Counted from the first letter of the stretch, positions 15,969-25,048 are shown. The stretch is 46,855 nt of DNA from Rhodanobacter sp. UBA5168 (GCA_002413455.1 DHXA01000075.1:1-46855); one strand, 5' to 3'. Program-made: numbers and translations. The notes: a model not told the origin generated them from the sequence alone.

Positions 15969-17223
15969 GTGTACGTGGTCTCCGTAAGGCAATAATTTTC
16001 GAACCAAGGTGCAAGCTCGCCGGCACACGCCTGGCTTGCAGATGCAGCATCTGCGTGAGCACGATCCCGAGTACCGCTGCGCCCGCTGCAAATCCATAGA
16101 TTGCGGCGAAACCCATGCCCGCCGCGACCCAGCCGCCCACCGGGCCGGCCACGGCCATGGCGACATCGAGAAACACCGAGAACATGCCGATAGCCGCGCC
16201 GCGGCTATGTTCGGGAATGCGCTGCACGGCTTCCACGCCTAGCGAGGGAAACACCAGCGAGAAACCCAGTCCGGCGATCGCCGCCCCCGCCGCTGCGGTC
16301 AGCGCACCGCTGGCCGTCCAGAGCGTCAGCAAGCCCAGGGTCTCCACCGCGAATGAGGCCATGGCGACCCTGTAGCCGCCCAGCCAGTCGATCGTGCGGC
16401 CAAACACGAAGCGTGCGCCGACGAACGTGGTGCCGAATACGCTGAGGCTGACCGCCGCCCCCGCCCAGCCGTGGGCGGCGAAATACAACGTGATGAAGGT
16501 GGCGATGCAGCCGAAGCCGATGGAGCCGAGCGCGAGTCCCAGGCCATAGGGAATCACATGGACGGCCACCGCGCGGAACGGCGTGCGTTCACCGCTGGCC
16601 ACCGCGGTCGCCGGCTTGCGGCGTGCCCATGGCAACGCCAGCAGCATCAACGCCAGCGTCGCCGCGCCAATGGCGGAGAATCCGTAGGCATGGGTGATCA
16701 TGACCCCGAGCGGTGCGCCCGCCGCCAGTCCGCCGTAGGTCGCCACCCCGTTCCAGGAAATCACGCGCGCGGTGTGCTGATGACCAACCTGGCCCATGCC
16801 CCAGGTGATCGCCCCGGTCCCCACGCAACTTTCGGCACACCCCAGCACCAGTCGCGCCACCAGGATCACGCCCAGGCTGAGCATGGGTTGCCGCCAGAGC
16901 AGCGCACCGAGCAATAGCAAGCCGCCGCTGGCCGCGCAAAGCGAAAGCCCAGTGAGCACCGTGCGCTTGGGTCCGAGCGAATCGGCCATGCGGCCAACCT
17001 GCGGACGGCTGAGCAAGGTGGCCAGATATTGCGTGCTGATGGCCAGTCCCGCCAGCATCGCACCGAAACCGAGCTTGCCATGCACGAAGCCCGGCAACAC
17101 CGCCAGCGACAAGCCGATGGTGAGGTAGGTGACGAAGGTGAAGGAGACAGTCCCGACGATCGGCGCGACTACCGAGGGGCGGCGAGCAAGCTTGGCCGGG
17201 ATAGCGGAGCGGGATTCAGCCAT
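15961..17223 (-). CDS. MFS transporter (YhhS-like)
   Basis: A 420-residue inner-membrane protein with about twelve hydrophobic helices. It carries the MFS loop 2-3 motif GRMADSLGPKRTVLTG near residues 78-92, a helix 4 Arg (LVARLVLG) and the mirrored loop 8-9 motif FGRTIDWLGGYRVAM. This is the arabinose-efflux/YhhS-like subgroup of MFS exporters. The gene is first in a two-gene operon with the beta-hydroxyacid dehydrogenase, suggesting export or uptake of the dehydrogenase's substrate or product. A divergent LysR gene starts about 500 bases upstream and may regulate the pair. Substrate unknown. Confidence 0.88.
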   Translation of the reverse strand: MAESRSAIPAKLARRPSVVAPIVGTVSFTFVTYLTIGLSLAVLPGFVHGKLGFGAMLAGLAISTQYLATLLSRPQVGRMADSLGPKRTVLTGLSLCAASGGLLLLGALLWRQPMLSLGVILVARLVLGCAESCVGTGAITWGMGQVGHQHTARVISWNGVATYGGLAAGAPLGVMITHAYGFSAIGAATLALMLLALPWARRKPATAVASGERTPFRAVAVHVIPYGLGLALGSIGFGCIATFITLYFAAHGWAGAAVSLSVFGTTFVGARFVFGRTIDWLGGYRVAMASFAVETLGLLTLWTASGALTAAAGAAIAGLGFSLVFPSLGVEAVQRIPEHSRGAAIGMFSVFLDVAMAVAGPVGGWVAAGMGFAAIYGFAAGAAVLGIVLTQMLHLQARRVPASLHLGSKIIALRRPRTHD

Positions 17224-17596
17224 GGCGAGGGGTCAGCGCGTGGCAGGGGACGGGAGCGGCAACAGCCGCAGCCAACGCACCAGGTACCGACCAGTCCAGG
17301 TCAGCCCATCCCTTGACGACCGCGGCGAGGAGGCAGTCGTGCAGGATGGCCGCCAAGGGCAAGAGCAGCCGCGACGCGACATGCGCGCGTTCGATCTGGA
17401 GCGCTCGCTGACGATGCTCATCGCGATCGAACACCATCACCAAGTCGCCGCTAGCCAGCAACCTGTTGGCGAGAGCCCGCCGCATATGGTCCGGGTCCAC
17501 CACGCCCACGCAGGCGGACAAGTCTTTGTGTCCCCTGGGAACGGTCGCACTTGTCTTGCGACTGGCTGGCGCCAAGTCGGACCTAGTAGAATTCAT
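17216..17596 (-). CDS. Possible small protein or decayed gene upstream of the MFS gene
   Basis: A 126-residue reading frame overlapping the MFS start by eight bases. The middle part (MRRALANRLLASGDLVMVFDRDEHRQR, then ASRLLLPLAAILHD) has protein-like composition, and the opposite strand does not. There is no clear ribosome site at the ATG (17596) and no family I recognise. It might be the remains of a gene that once separated the transporter from the LysR gene. Confidence 0.25.
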   Translation of the reverse strand: MNSTRSDLAPASRKTSATVPRGHKDLSACVGVVDPDHMRRALANRLLASGDLVMVFDRDEHRQRALQIERAHVASRLLLPLAAILHDCLLAAVVKGWADLDWSVPGALAAAVAAPVPCHALTPRHG

Positions 17597-17660
17597 AGAC
17601 AGTCTCGGCGCATCAAATTCGCAAGAGATGGTGCACGCAATCCGAGCCGCCGAGAATGGC

Positions 17661-17690
17661 CCCCAGCGCGAATGATTTTTGCAAAAATGG
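17661..17690 (+). promoter_or_regulatory. LysR promoter/operator containing TTTTTGCAAAAA
   Basis: The stretch GCGCGAATGATTTTTGC at 17667-17683 is followed by AAAAATGG. It contains the 12-base palindrome TTTTTGCAAAAA (17676-17687), which fits a T-N11-A LysR-type box. It lies about 35 bases before the LysR start. A near-identical inverted copy is found at 19049-19080. Confidence 0.5.
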
Positions 17691-17721
17691 ACAGGCTCCG
17701 ACGCGAAGGTAAGGAAAGAGA

Positions 17722-18675
17722 GTGAATTACTTCGCCGCCATGCGCGCGTTCGCTCACGTCGTGGAGCTAGGTAGCTTTTCGAAGGCGGCGGATGAGGAAG
17801 GCATCAAAGTCTCAACGGTCTCTCGATACATCAGCGCACTCGAGACCGATCTTGGGGCAGCGTTGTTCAACCGCTCCACGCGCGCCCTGCATCTCACGGA
17901 AGCGGGGCGCCATTTTCATGGTCACGCAGTCCGCATCCTTGATGACCTGGCGCAGGCTCGGCTTGCCGCGACATCCCTCAATGCGCGCCCTCAGGGGCTG
18001 TTGCGACTCAACATTCCGGTGGTGTTCGGGCGCCAGCATATCGTGCCGCATCTGCCCGACTTCATGGCCGAGCATCCGGACATCCGCGTTGACGTCACCC
18101 TGGATGACGAGACGGTCGACCTGATTGCCAGCGGCTGCGACCTTGCCGTCCGCATCGGGACGCTGGCCGACTCTCGACTGATCGCCAAGCGACTTGCACC
18201 GCATCGGCGCACCTTGGTAGCTAGTCCAGCCTACTTGCAAATGTCTCGCGCCATCGCGGAGCCACGCGATCTGGAGGATCACCAGTGCGTGCTGTTTGCC
18301 CTGCAGCCAAGGAACATCTGGTATTTCAATACGAAAAAGGCGAAGCGCACTCAACTTCAGAAAGTTGCCGTACGTGGCAGGTTCCGGGCAAACCACTCGG
18401 AAGCCCTGCTCGATGCCGTCCTGGCCGGCCTTGGCGTTGCGCTTCTTCCGACATGGCTTACCGGCAAAGCGATCACCGAAGGTCGCCTGGTGACCGTGCT
18501 CAATGAATGGAATGTCCAGACCACCACCGGGGCCACGCCCGCCATTTGGGGCGTCTATCCGCCCAAGAAGGTGGTTCCTCCGAAAGTGCGGGCGTTCCTG
18601 GCCTTCATCGAACAGCGGTTCGGCGACCCACCCTACTGGTGTCGGATTGATGCACACGCCAACGAGGGAGAGTAG
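17722..18675 (+). CDS. LysR-family transcriptional regulator (CrgA group)
   Basis: A 317-residue regulator. The N-terminal winged HTH (about 1-60) reads MNYFAAMRAFAHVVELGSFSKAA..., with SRYISALETDLGAALFNRSTR forming the recognition helix and wing. The LysR substrate-binding domain follows from about residue 90 (RLNIPVVFGRQHIVPHLPDF, DLAVRIGTLADSRLIAKRL), typical of the CrgA/DsdC-like LTTR subgroup that controls neighbouring oxidoreductases or transporters. The start is a GTG (17722) with AAGGA at good spacing. It is divergent from the MFS/beta-hydroxyacid dehydrogenase operon. The inducer is unknown. A decayed second LysR gene lies at 18857-19030 on the other strand. Confidence 0.9.
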   Translation: MNYFAAMRAFAHVVELGSFSKAADEEGIKVSTVSRYISALETDLGAALFNRSTRALHLTEAGRHFHGHAVRILDDLAQARLAATSLNARPQGLLRLNIPVVFGRQHIVPHLPDFMAEHPDIRVDVTLDDETVDLIASGCDLAVRIGTLADSRLIAKRLAPHRRTLVASPAYLQMSRAIAEPRDLEDHQCVLFALQPRNIWYFNTKKAKRTQLQKVAVRGRFRANHSEALLDAVLAGLGVALLPTWLTGKAITEGRLVTVLNEWNVQTTTGATPAIWGVYPPKKVVPPKVRAFLAFIEQRFGDPPYWCRIDAHANEGE

Positions 18676-18856
18676 TGCGAACGATGACAGCGTGCTCGCC
18701 GTGTACGCTGTATGAAATAGCCTGCCACGCGGGATTGCGACAGCCAGCGTGCAACGGACGAGCGCGCGTTCGGTGCATGCTGACGCGCTCGGCATACTCG
18801 GGCGAATGCGACGAGCTGTTCCGGCAAACGTCTCGGCGGAAGCACCTGTTGCTTGT

Positions 18857-19030
18857 TCAGTAGCATGCGAGTGGCCGATCGGCTAACCATGCCGCAATGG
18901 CTTTCACACGATCGTGGAAGTCAGGGCGCACCGCCCTTTCTACCTCTTCCCGTCCTGCCGACGTGCTCAACGCAAGCTGCTAGCCCAAGCGCGCGGATGG
19001 CGTCGCGGTAATCGTCTCTCTTGCCCTGGG
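18857..19030 (-). pseudogene. Remnant of a second LysR gene (internal deletion)
   Basis: Reading leftward from 19080, the DNA repeats the upstream region and first codons of the intact LysR gene: the GCGCGAATGATTTTTGC block, a GAGAGA ribosome site, then codons for DYRDAIRA that parallel NYFAAMRA. After about 15 codons the match breaks. Near the end, another frame reads VRPDFHDRVKAIAAWLADRP and then stops at 18857-18859, which looks like a LysR C-terminus. The centre of the gene is gone. Its old promoter faces away from the FMN reductase gene, so it was probably that gene's divergent regulator. The rest of 18676-19410 holds no gene I can support. Confidence 0.5.
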
Positions 19031-19048
19031 CTTGCGCGGGAAGCTTGC

Positions 19049-19080
19049 CCATTTTGGCAAAAATCATTCGCGCCCAGGGG
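19049..19080 (-). promoter_or_regulatory. Inverted copy of the LysR promoter/operator block
   Basis: The reverse complement reads CCCCTGGGCGCGAATGATTT then TTGCCAAAATGG. It matches 17660-17690 with an identical 17-base core (GCGCGAATGATTTTTGC) and one mismatch in the following eight bases. It precedes the LysR remnant on the minus strand. Confidence 0.55.
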
Positions 19081-19362
19081 CATTCTCAGCGCTTCCGTTT
19101 GCGCGCAACCTTGTGCCTGAATTTGCGGCGCGCTGGAAGGCCATCCTTGCATTCAATCGGGCCAGGCCTGTCGCTCGGTGGCACGAACAGTCCCAAGCGA
19201 CCAAGACGTTTCCGACGGTGTAGGCGTGATGGCCGAGGACATTTTGGGAATACGCTCACCGCCAAAGTCCTGGCTGGCGGCCATGTAGTGGTCGTTCTTA
19301 ATCGCCCCGCTACTTTGCCACCGGCTTGTGGCAAACCGTGACGCATGCATTTTATGTACTGC

Positions 19363-19372
19363 ACCGTACGGT
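19363..19372. promoter_or_regulatory. Palindrome ACCGTACGGT, candidate TetR operator
   Basis: A perfect 10-base palindrome lies 38 bases before the FMN reductase start, with TGTA (19355-19358) and TACA (19378-19381) framing it on either side. The operon it precedes ends with a TetR gene, so self-repression is a reasonable inference. Confidence 0.5.
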
Positions 19373-19410
19373 ATGGATACAACCTACTCCGCAACCGAGG
19401 TAGCTCCACG

Positions 19411-19989
19411 ATGTCCCAGCCACGCTCCGCTCCCCGTCTGCTCGGCCTTTCCGGCAGCCTGCGCCGCGCCTCCTATTGCACCGCCATCCTGCGCACTCTG
19501 GGGGAAGGTCTTGGCAACCGCGCCACGCTCGACATCTTCGACCTCAAATCGGTGCCGCTGTACAACCAGGATGAGGAGGGCGAACTGCAGCCGGAATCCG
19601 TCAAGGCACTCAAGCGGGCCATCACCGACTGTGACGGCGTGCTGCTGATCTCGCCCGAGTTCAACCATGGCATGACCGGTGTGCTGAAGAATGCTCTGGA
19701 CTGGGCTTCACGTCCCACCTATGCCTCGCCCTTCAAGTGCAAGCCGGTGCTGATCATGAGTGCCTCACCTGCGTTCACTGGTGGCGTGAGGGCGCAAGCG
19801 CATATGTTTGAGACCCTGTCCGCCATGCTGGCGCGTGTGGTCGTGACACCGCAGGTCGTGATTGCCTCCGTACACGACAAGATCGACGACGGGCGCCTGG
19901 TAGACGACGCATCGCTGCGCTTTGCGTCGGAGGCCATCGACGACTTGCTGCGGGAAATCGCCGGCCTGCAGATCTCCCGGGCTGCCTGA
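19411..19989 (+). CDS. NAD(P)H-dependent FMN reductase (chromate/quinone reductase type)
   Basis: A 192-residue flavodoxin-like reductase. Family signatures are LLGLSGSLRRASYCTAILR (FMN-phosphate loop, residues 10-28), VPLYNQDEE (near 48), ISPEFNHGMTGVLKNALDWASRP (the PEYNxxxxGxLKNAxDW block, near 85-107) and a late strand VLIMSASPAFTGGVRAQ. It reduces FMN, quinones or chromate in the cytoplasm; the physiological substrate is not evident. The ATG at 19411 is preferred over an upstream in-frame start because GAGG lies at 19397-19400 and the family fold begins just after. It is followed without a gap by a TetR gene and preceded by a palindromic operator. Confidence 0.9.
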   Translation: MSQPRSAPRLLGLSGSLRRASYCTAILRTLGEGLGNRATLDIFDLKSVPLYNQDEEGELQPESVKALKRAITDCDGVLLISPEFNHGMTGVLKNALDWASRPTYASPFKCKPVLIMSASPAFTGGVRAQAHMFETLSAMLARVVVTPQVVIASVHDKIDDGRLVDDASLRFASEAIDDLLREIAGLQISRAA

Positions 19990-20625
19990 GTGATCCAGCC
20001 GATGGCAGCACCACCCGATCGCCTGAGGCCAAGCTCACGCAGCAAGCGCGCACAGCTGCTGATCATGGCGAGTGAACAGTTCCTTGCCCGCGGCTACGCG
20101 GCGGTGAGCCTGGATGAGCTTGTCCGCAACGCCTGCCAATCGAAGACCAACGTGTATTCCTGGTTCGGTGGCAAGAAAGGGCTTTTCCTGGCCACCATCG
20201 ACGACCTGCTGACCGAGATCCTGATTCCGCTGCTGGACAACGATTTCATCACCCTACCCCTGGACGAAGGCCTGCGCCGTCTTTCCGAGGGGCTGCTGAC
20301 AGCCGTACTCGGCACTCGCGCCCTAGCCCTGCACCGGCTGATAGTCGCCGAGTCTCCCAGCTTTCCGGAAGTCGCCGAAGCATGGTTCAAAGCCGGGCCG
20401 GAGCGCACTTACGCGATCTGCACGTGCTTCATCGCCGGACACCAGAAGGCCGGCCGGCTGCGCCAAGGGAACGCCAGACGCGCGGCCATCTATTTCCACG
20501 ACATGCTGACCGCCGACCTCGAGCATCGCCTGCTGCTGGGCCTTGGAAAAATGCCCCGGAAGGCGGAACGCAGCAGGCTGATCGACGACGCGGTAGAGGC
20601 CTTCCTCCACGGCTACGCGAGCTAG
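19990..20625 (+). CDS. TetR/AcrR-family repressor
   Basis: A 211-residue regulator. The N-terminal HTH (about 18-65) reads SKRAQLLIMASEQFLARGYA..., then LDELVRNACQSKTNVYSWFGGKKGLFLATID, the standard TetR pattern. The C-terminal ligand domain is helical and ends in a motif like that of TetR_C subgroups (RSRLIDDAVEAFLHG). It begins at a GTG immediately after the FMN reductase stop, so translation is coupled and the two form an operon. Its probable site is the ACCGTACGGT palindrome in front of the reductase. The ligand is likely a quinone-like or electrophilic compound handled by the reductase; that is inference. Confidence 0.88.
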   Translation: MIQPMAAPPDRLRPSSRSKRAQLLIMASEQFLARGYAAVSLDELVRNACQSKTNVYSWFGGKKGLFLATIDDLLTEILIPLLDNDFITLPLDEGLRRLSEGLLTAVLGTRALALHRLIVAESPSFPEVAEAWFKAGPERTYAICTCFIAGHQKAGRLRQGNARRAAIYFHDMLTADLEHRLLLGLGKMPRKAERSRLIDDAVEAFLHGYAS

Positions 20626-20746
20626 GGAGGCTACGTCGACCACACATTTCCGTCAGCCCGAAACGCGGCCCATTCCTGGGGACATCGATCCCGAACGCCT
20701 AGGCCCGCACCTACTCCCTCCCTCCCCACAATCGAGACCGCAGCTC

Positions 20747-21190
20747 ATGAACTCCCATGCCGCACCGCGTCGCTCCGTCGTTGCGAATGCCATCTACGGC
20801 CTTCTCAACCCGATCCCTTTCGGATGCTTCGTCGCCGCCCTGATCTTCGACATCATTTATGCCCAAACGGCCGTCATTCTGTGGGACAAGGCCTCCGCAT
20901 GGCTCATCGTCTTTGGCCTGCTGCTGGCCATCGTGCCGCGCCTGATCAATCTGGCGCAGGTATGGATCACCTCACGGACAATCACCACGAGCGCCGATCG
21001 GCTCGACTTCTGGCTCAACCTGCTGGCTATCGTTGCAGCGATCTTCAATGCCTTCGTGCACAGCCGCGACGCGTATGGCGTTGTTCCCGCCGGTTGCTGG
21101 CTCTCGCTCTTGACCGTCCTTCTCCTGGCCATCAGCCACATCATCATTGCCGTGCAGTCCACCCACTCGGGAGACATCGTCCATGAATAA
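20747..21190 (+). CDS. DUF2231-like four-helix membrane protein
   Basis: A 147-residue inner-membrane protein with four hydrophobic helices (about 18-40, 48-66, 88-108, 118-138). The NPIPFGCFVAALIFDIIY and LDFWLNLLAIVAAIFNAFVHSRD stretches fit the DUF2231 family of small membrane proteins. In this clade such genes often sit directly before a PQQ-type sugar dehydrogenase, as here, where the stop overlaps the next start by eight bases. A role as membrane or haem-linked electron acceptor for the dehydrogenase is possible, but no His pair is clearly diagnostic. Function unknown. Confidence 0.75.
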   Translation: MNSHAAPRRSVVANAIYGLLNPIPFGCFVAALIFDIIYAQTAVILWDKASAWLIVFGLLLAIVPRLINLAQVWITSRTITTSADRLDFWLNLLAIVAAIFNAFVHSRDAYGVVPAGCWLSLLTVLLLAISHIIIAVQSTHSGDIVHE

Positions 21191-22493
21191 GGTCCTCCTC
21201 AGCAGTGCGCTGGCACTGGCATGTGCAGCTGTCCTGGGCGGGTGCAGCGGAAAGGCGAAGTTCGAGCCCTCGCAGCAAGCGGGCAACGACCCGACCCTGC
21301 CAAAGCTGGAGAACTATCTGATTCCTCCCATGCAGGTACCCCACTATGCCGGCTGGAAGGACGACCAGACCCCGCAGGTGGCGCAGGGCCTGAAAATCGA
21401 GAAGATCGCCGGCGACCTGATGCATCCGCGCAACGTGTACGTGCTGCCGAATGATGACGTGCTGGTGGTGGAATCCAACGGTCCCGGCGCCGAGCCGATC
21501 ACCACGCCCAAGCAGCTGATCGCCAACAAGGTTAAGGATCTCTCTGGCAAGGGTGCGAAGGGCGGCAACCGCATCACCCTGCTGCGCAGGGATCCCACCA
21601 CGGGCAAGTGGGAAAGGCACATCTTCATCGAGCACCTGCACTCGCCCTTCGGCGTGGCACTGGTCGGCAATTGGCTCTACGTGGCCAATACCGACGGTGT
21701 CGTTAAGTTCCCGTACGTGACCGGCGAAACGCAGATCACAGCCCCCGCCATCCCGTTCGCTGACTTGCCGCCCTACCTCAACCACCACTGGACCAAGGAC
21801 ATGGTAGCCAGCGCGGACGGCAGCAAGTTGTACGTAGGCGTCGGTTCGAACAGCAACATCACCGAAAACGGGCTGCCGGTGGAATACCGCCGCGCCAACA
21901 TTCTGGAAATCGAAGTCGCCACCGGCGCCAGCCGCATCTACGCTTCGGGTATCCGCAACCCGACGGGGCTGTCGTTCGATCCGCAGACCGGCAAGTTGTT
22001 TGCCGTCGCCAACGAGCGTGACGAGATCGGCGCTGACCTGGTGCCGGACTACCTGACCTCGGTGAAGGAAGGCGCATTCTACGGCTGGCCCTTCAGCTAC
22101 TACGGCCAGCACGTGGATCCGCGTGCGCAGCCGCAGCGGCCGGACCTGGTGGCCACGGCGATCAAGCCCGACTACTCCATCGGCTCGCACGTCGCGCCGC
22201 TGGGTGTGCTGGTCACCGACAGCAACGGGCTGCCGGCGCAGTACCAGAACGGCGCGTTCATCAGCGAGCACGGCAGCTGGGATCGCTCGCCGCTGAGCGG
22301 CTACCAGGTGGTGTTCGTCCCGTTCAAGGACGGCATGCCGAGCGGCAAGCCCGAACCCGTGGTCACCGGTTTCTACTCCAAGGACGAGTCCAAGCTCTAC
22401 GGCGCGCCGGTGGGGCTGATCGCCGACAAGGAAGGGGCCCTGTTGATCGCGGACGATGTCGGTAATTCGGTCTGGCGGGTAACCAAGCAGTAA
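21183..22493 (+). CDS. Lipoprotein PQQ-type sugar (L-sorbosone) dehydrogenase
   Basis: A 436-residue secreted six-bladed beta-propeller enzyme. The start is a lipoprotein signal with lipobox VLGGC and Cys21 as the anchor. Propeller signatures include MHPRNVYVLPNDDVLVVESN, HLHSPFGVALVGNWLYVANTDGV, GIRNPTGLSFDPQTGKLFAVANERDEIGADLVPDYL and the ISEHGSWDRSPLSGY block near residue 360, all typical of the sorbosone/aldose sugar dehydrogenase family that uses PQQ. It would oxidise aldoses or aldehydes in the periplasm. The ATG at 21183 is chosen because the signal peptide starts there; longer in-frame starts lie inside the preceding gene. It overlaps that gene by eight bases. Confidence 0.88.
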   Translation: MNKVLLSSALALACAAVLGGCSGKAKFEPSQQAGNDPTLPKLENYLIPPMQVPHYAGWKDDQTPQVAQGLKIEKIAGDLMHPRNVYVLPNDDVLVVESNGPGAEPITTPKQLIANKVKDLSGKGAKGGNRITLLRRDPTTGKWERHIFIEHLHSPFGVALVGNWLYVANTDGVVKFPYVTGETQITAPAIPFADLPPYLNHHWTKDMVASADGSKLYVGVGSNSNITENGLPVEYRRANILEIEVATGASRIYASGIRNPTGLSFDPQTGKLFAVANERDEIGADLVPDYLTSVKEGAFYGWPFSYYGQHVDPRAQPQRPDLVATAIKPDYSIGSHVAPLGVLVTDSNGLPAQYQNGAFISEHGSWDRSPLSGYQVVFVPFKDGMPSGKPEPVVTGFYSKDESKLYGAPVGLIADKEGALLIADDVGNSVWRVTKQ

Positions 22494-22861
22494 CTCGAAG
22501 CGGTCTGGCCAGCACACTCAAGGTACTGGCCATTTCCCATACACAGATTGAGGGATGATTGCCACTGGCAAAACCAGGGTCGAGGCCCCAGCGCAGGAAA
22601 CCAATGATCGGGAAATCCTTGAGATACAGGGGAAGCCGAGTTCGACGCATTCAAACTCGATGAACATCATCTTCGGCTCTGAACATGGTTCATCCCTGGC
22701 GTTCCTGCTGCGGCAGTACAGGCATCCATCCCGCAGCGCGCAACTCAACTCTGCGTGAAGCGACGAAGACCAAAGTGGAGCTGCGACGCCACGATCAACC
22801 AATGCGCGGGGGCGGTTAAACGCGGCATGTTGGTGCCCCTTTTTTTCGGAATAAACAAGTA
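22494..22861. other. Intergenic region before the TonB receptor gene, no gene seen
   Basis: No supported gene. The reading frames here are short and lack recognisable motifs. The stretch must contain the promoter of the receptor gene. No Fur box or strong terminator hairpin was recognised. Confidence 0.5.
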
Positions 22862-25048
22862 GTGAACCTGAAGCACCGCACATGGGGTCGGATGGCCCTC
22901 GGATACAAGGCTGCCCGGCTCAGTCCGGCCAGGACGCCGCTGGCCGCTGCCGTTGCACTGTCAGTGGCGCTGCCCCTGCACGCCCAGGCTACCAGTGGAA
23001 ACGCCCAGACGACCCTGCCCGCGATTCAGGTCAACGCCAGCCGGCTCGATATCCCGTCGTTCGACGTACCAGCCGCTCTCAGCGTGGTGCACGTCGATCC
23101 CGCCGCCGCCGGCCAGCCAGGGGTGAACTTCTCCGAGGTGCTGGCGGGCGTGCCGGGGATTCTCGCGCGCGACCGGCAGAACTATGCGCAGGACGAACAG
23201 ATCTCGATCCGCGGCTTCGGCTCGCGCGCCACCTTCGGCGTGCGCAGCATCCGAATCTACATGGACGGCATTCCCGCCACCCTTCCGGACGGCCAGGGCC
23301 AGGTGTCGCAGTTCAACCTCGACTCGGCCGACCGCGTGGAGGTGCTGCGCGGGCCGTTCTCGGTGCTCTACGGCAACGCCGCCGGCGGCGTGGTGCAGCT
23401 GTACAGCGCCGACGGCACCGCCACGCCGCAAACCACGCTCGGCGTGTACGGCGGCAGCTACGACAGCTTCCGTTACTCGGCCAATACGCGCGGGATCGTC
23501 GGCCCGGTGGACTACAACATCGCCGCCTCGGAATTCCTCTCCGGCGGCTACCGCGCACACAGCCGGGTGCAGCGCGAGTCGGACAACGCCAAGTTCGGCA
23601 TCGATCTCGGCCAACAGCGCAAGCTTACCGTGGTGCTCAATCGGATCGACCAGCCGATTGCCCAGGATGCGCTGGGGTTGACCCGCGCGCAGGTCGACCA
23701 GGACCGTCGCCAGGCCACCACCGTGGCATCGCAGTACAACACGCGCAAGAGCACCGAGCAGAACCAGATTGGACTCATCTACGAACAGACGCTGAGCCAG
23801 ACCGACCAGCTCCGTGCGATGGCGTACTACGGGCAACGCAGCATCACCCAGTACCTGTCGATTCCTCCCGCCGTGCAAAAAAATCCTCTGCAGTCCGGCG
23901 GCGTCGTGTCGCCCGACACCAACTATGGCGGCGCCGACCTGCGCTGGACCCATAGTGGTCAGCTCGCCAGCGGCAACTACGAGGCCGTTCTAGGCGCCAG
24001 CGGCGATTACCAGATCCAGCGCCGCACCGGCTACGAGAACTTCATCGGCGACACGCTGGGCGTGCAGGGCGCACTGCGCCGCAACGAGCACGACAACGTC
24101 AACAACGTGGCCGAGTACGCGCAGTTCTACTGGCACTTCGTGCCACAGTGGGCCTTGCTGCTGGGGCTTCGCCACGATGAAGTGCGATTCTCCGAGCACG
24201 ACTTCTACATCACCCCGACCAACCCCGATGACAGTGGCGACGTCAGCTATAGCGCCACCACGCCAGTGGTGGGTCTGCAGTTTCGCCCGGCCGACGACCT
24301 GCGCCTGTACGCCAGCTACGGCAAGGGCTTCGAGACGCCAAGCTACAACGAAATCGGTTACCGCAGCGATGGCCAGGCCGGCCTCGCCTTCAACCTGAAG
24401 CCCGCGCGCAGCCGCAATTACGAGCTGGGCACAAAATGGCAGGTCACGCACGGGATAGAGGTCGACGCTGCCGCCTTCCGCGCCGACACCCGCGACGAGC
24501 TGACCGTGGCCACCAACGTCAACGGTCGCGCCACCTACAGCAATGCCGGCAACACGCGCCGCCAAGGCATCGAGCTGTCCGCCACCGGCGAGCTGGCGCC
24601 CGACTGGCGCCTCAGTGCCGGCTACACTCATCTCAAGGCACGTTTCCAGGATGGCTTTCTCACCTGCACCGGATCGCCCTGCCCGGTGCCGACCATGCCG
24701 GTGGCGGCGAACTCGCGCATTCCCGGCGTGCCAGAGGACTACGGCTCACTGCGGCTTGAACACGGCAACGGTACCGGCTGGCGCGAAGGCCTCACGCTCA
24801 CCGGCGTCGGCTCGGTCACCGTGAACGACTTGGACACCGATCGCGCGGCCGGCTATGCGCTGGTCGACGTGGATGCCGGCTACACCTTCGCACTGGGCGA
24901 AACCATCCGGCTCGACCTCAGCGCGCGCATCAGCAACCTGGCCGACCGCCGCTACATCGGCTCGGTGATCGTCAACGACGGCAACGGACGCTATTTCGAG
25001 CCCGGCCCCAACCGAGGCTTCATGCTGGGCGCGCGACTTACCTTCTGA
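22862..25048 (+). CDS. TonB-dependent outer-membrane receptor (FecA-like)
   Basis: A 728-residue outer-membrane beta-barrel transporter. After a signal peptide (about 1-43, ending LPLHAQA) comes the plug domain: FSEVLAGVPGILARDRQN, then ISIRGFGSRATFGVRSIRIYMDGIP and DRVEVLRGPFSVLYGNAAGGVVQLYS (about 90-185). The barrel follows and ends with GFMLGARLTF, the terminal Phe expected for BAM-mediated insertion. The plug style (RGFG, GPFSVLYGNAAGG) matches ferric-siderophore/FecA-type receptors. The GTG at 22862 is used; an ATG ten codons later is an alternative. It has no adjacent FecIR pair or periplasmic binding protein, so the ligand is unknown. It directly follows the sugar dehydrogenase and may be co-regulated. 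Confidence 0.9.
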   Translation: MNLKHRTWGRMALGYKAARLSPARTPLAAAVALSVALPLHAQATSGNAQTTLPAIQVNASRLDIPSFDVPAALSVVHVDPAAAGQPGVNFSEVLAGVPGILARDRQNYAQDEQISIRGFGSRATFGVRSIRIYMDGIPATLPDGQGQVSQFNLDSADRVEVLRGPFSVLYGNAAGGVVQLYSADGTATPQTTLGVYGGSYDSFRYSANTRGIVGPVDYNIAASEFLSGGYRAHSRVQRESDNAKFGIDLGQQRKLTVVLNRIDQPIAQDALGLTRAQVDQDRRQATTVASQYNTRKSTEQNQIGLIYEQTLSQTDQLRAMAYYGQRSITQYLSIPPAVQKNPLQSGGVVSPDTNYGGADLRWTHSGQLASGNYEAVLGASGDYQIQRRTGYENFIGDTLGVQGALRRNEHDNVNNVAEYAQFYWHFVPQWALLLGLRHDEVRFSEHDFYITPTNPDDSGDVSYSATTPVVGLQFRPADDLRLYASYGKGFETPSYNEIGYRSDGQAGLAFNLKPARSRNYELGTKWQVTHGIEVDAAAFRADTRDELTVATNVNGRATYSNAGNTRRQGIELSATGELAPDWRLSAGYTHLKARFQDGFLTCTGSPCPVPTMPVAANSRIPGVPEDYGSLRLEHGNGTGWREGLTLTGVGSVTVNDLDTDRAAGYALVDVDAGYTFALGETIRLDLSARISNLADRRYIGSVIVNDGNGRYFEPGPNRGFMLGARLTF

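Noticed and set aside
17812..18795. A 327-codon minus-strand frame opposite LysR
   Set aside because: Antisense of an unmistakable LysR gene.
21144..22517. A 457-codon minus-strand frame opposite the sugar dehydrogenase
   Set aside because: Antisense shadow with no recognisable domain; the plus strand has a clear lipobox and propeller motifs.
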